This document shows positions 63,201 through 64,000 of a stretch of 64,000 bases of DNA, piece after piece. How positions within the stretch are numbered: position 1 is the stretch's first letter; the number at the start of each line of letters is the position of its first letter. The position numbers were made by a program, and so were the translations under genes. The stretch is from Auanema rhodensis (Eukaryota; Nematoda; Chromadorea; Rhabditida; Rhabditidae): NCBI GenBank assembly GCA_964057225.1, contig CAXKVF010000079.1, forward strand, positions 1 to 64,000, written 5' to 3'. Under the pieces are notes generated by a model that was not told the DNA's origin, ran no database searches, and worked only from the letters and a program-made list of their open reading frames with translations.

Positions 63201-64000
63201 AAGATAAAGAGATGCGGTTTTTAAAATTAGATTCCCCATGTTCATATTAGTCTAAAAACAAATTTTTATTGATATTGGTGCATGGTAACCATGACTGTGA
63301 AATTTACGTGAACTTTAATTTATGCTAATTAAATGTACACGTGATGTGCACTTGGTATGTAACTCGCTTCACGTGAAAGATAAAGAGATGCGGTTTTCAA
63401 AATTAGATTCCCCATGTCCATATTAGTCTAAAAACAAATTTTTATTGATATTGGTTCATGGTAACCATGACTTTGAAATTTACGTGAACTTTAATTTATG
63501 CTAATTAAATGTACACGTGATGTGCACTTGGTATGTAACTCGCTTCACGTGAAAGATAAAGAGATGCGGTTTTCAAAATTAGATTCCCCATGTCCATATT
63601 AGTCTAAAAACAAATTTTTATTGATATTGGTTCATGGTAACCATGACTTTGAAATTTACGTGAACTTTAATTTATGCTAATTAAATGTACACGTGATGTG
63701 CACTTGGTATGTAACTCGCTTCACGTGAAAGATAAAGAGATGCGGTTTTCAAAATTAGATTCCCCATGTCCATATTAGTCTAAAAACAAATTTTTATTGA
63801 TATTGGTTCATGGTAACCATGACTTTGAAATTTACGTGAACTTTAATTTATGCTAATTAAATGTACACGTGATGTGCACTTGGTATGTAACTCGCTTCAC
63901 GTGAAAGATAAAGAGATGCGGTTTTCAAAATTAGATTCCCCATGTCCATATTAGTCTAAAAACAAATTTTTATTGATATTGGTGCATGGTAACCATGACT

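Larger units (their letters stand above)
1..64000 (+). repeat. Uninterrupted 176-bp satellite DNA array (about 363 monomers)
   Basis: The whole window is a direct tandem repeat of one AT-rich unit. Phase anchors at 14331, 19611, 28411, 46891, 56571 and 60971 all begin with the same ten bases (aatttttatt) and are separated by exact multiples of 176. Every monomer I read lies in the same orientation, and no inversion, transposon, microsatellite tract or unique sequence interrupts it. No tRNA, rRNA or protein gene is visible: reading frames are short because 176 is not a multiple of three and each monomer carries several stops. The unit length, near a nucleosome plus linker, and the array size are typical of centromeric or pericentromeric satellites in plants and animals; that location is inferred. 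I do not recognise the family. The 176-bp length matches Brassica CentBr, but the sequence does not resemble what I know of it. The match to the human CENP-B box is lacking in the consensus. Confidence 0.98.

Noticed and set aside
1-64000. CRISPR array
   Set aside because: Regular repetition is present, but there are no unique spacers: the entire 176-bp unit is repeated, and unit and array size are far outside CRISPR norms.
1-64000. CENP-B box in the monomer
   Set aside because: The canonical monomer has TGCGG but no stretch fitting NTTCGNNNNANNCGGGN on either strand, so I do not annotate one.
1-64000. Brassica CentBr satellite, suggested by the 176-bp length
   Set aside because: Only the length agrees. 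The sequence does not resemble what I know of CentBr or the Arabidopsis 180-bp repeat, and satellite lengths of 170-180 bp are common to many lineages.

Overview
The window is one uninterrupted satellite DNA array. A 176-bp, AT-rich monomer (about 32% G+C in the commonest form: 57 A, 26 C, 30 G, 63 T) is repeated head to tail from the first base to the last, about 363 times, always in the same orientation. I see no gene, RNA gene, transposon, CRISPR array, telomere repeat or unique sequence. An array this long of a nucleosome-sized unit points to eukaryotic constitutive heterochromatin, most plausibly centromeric or pericentromeric. That location is inference. I do not recognise the family and cannot name the species; a plant or an animal would both fit.

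Within the monomer (base 1 = first base at 46891) the clearest elements are three ACGTG cores spaced 33 and 32 bp apart (about three helical turns), two of them full CACGTG; a 15-bp dyad TCATGGTAACCATGA; a 10-bp perfect palindrome TTCACGTGAA; the 6-bp palindromes TGTACA and GTGCAC; and an AT-rich inverted repeat with 7-bp arms. Each ACGTG is followed 12-14 bp later by ATG, so about 100 bp of the monomer may descend from a roughly 32-bp subunit.

The array is a mosaic of nested duplications that can be followed with rare private substitutions whose spacings are exact multiples of 176. Layout: 1-5.4 kb, monomers with many 1-bp indels; 5.4-6.6 kb, rearranged compound monomers duplicated at 573 bp; 7.6-10.9 kb, an approximate 7-monomer pattern and the first copy of a module seen again at 17.9-20.9 kb; 12.7-13.8 kb, a block repeated at 21.3-22.3 kb; 14.0-14.3 kb, a 170-bp deletion pair; 15.1-17.6 kb, a 7-monomer higher-order repeat (1,232 bp); 17.6-20.9 kb, a 10-monomer repeat (1,760 bp); 22-39 kb, a zone rich in a five-substitution monomer subtype ('B') with 5-, 31- and 45-monomer duplications; 40.4-45.9 kb, a 14-monomer repeat (2,464 bp) built of 6+8; 46.0-47.4 kb, near-identical canonical monomers; 49-56 kb, blocks copied at offsets of 33 and 40 monomers; 56.1-63.2 kb, a 12-monomer repeat (2,112 bp) with a shortened last copy.

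From 14331 to 60971 the phase advances by exactly 265 x 176 bp, with no net indel in 46.6 kb. Duplication by whole monomers (unequal exchange or a similar process) therefore dominates. Only the left 5.4 kb departs from this. All coordinates and counts were read by eye; block boundaries are good to about 100-200 bp.
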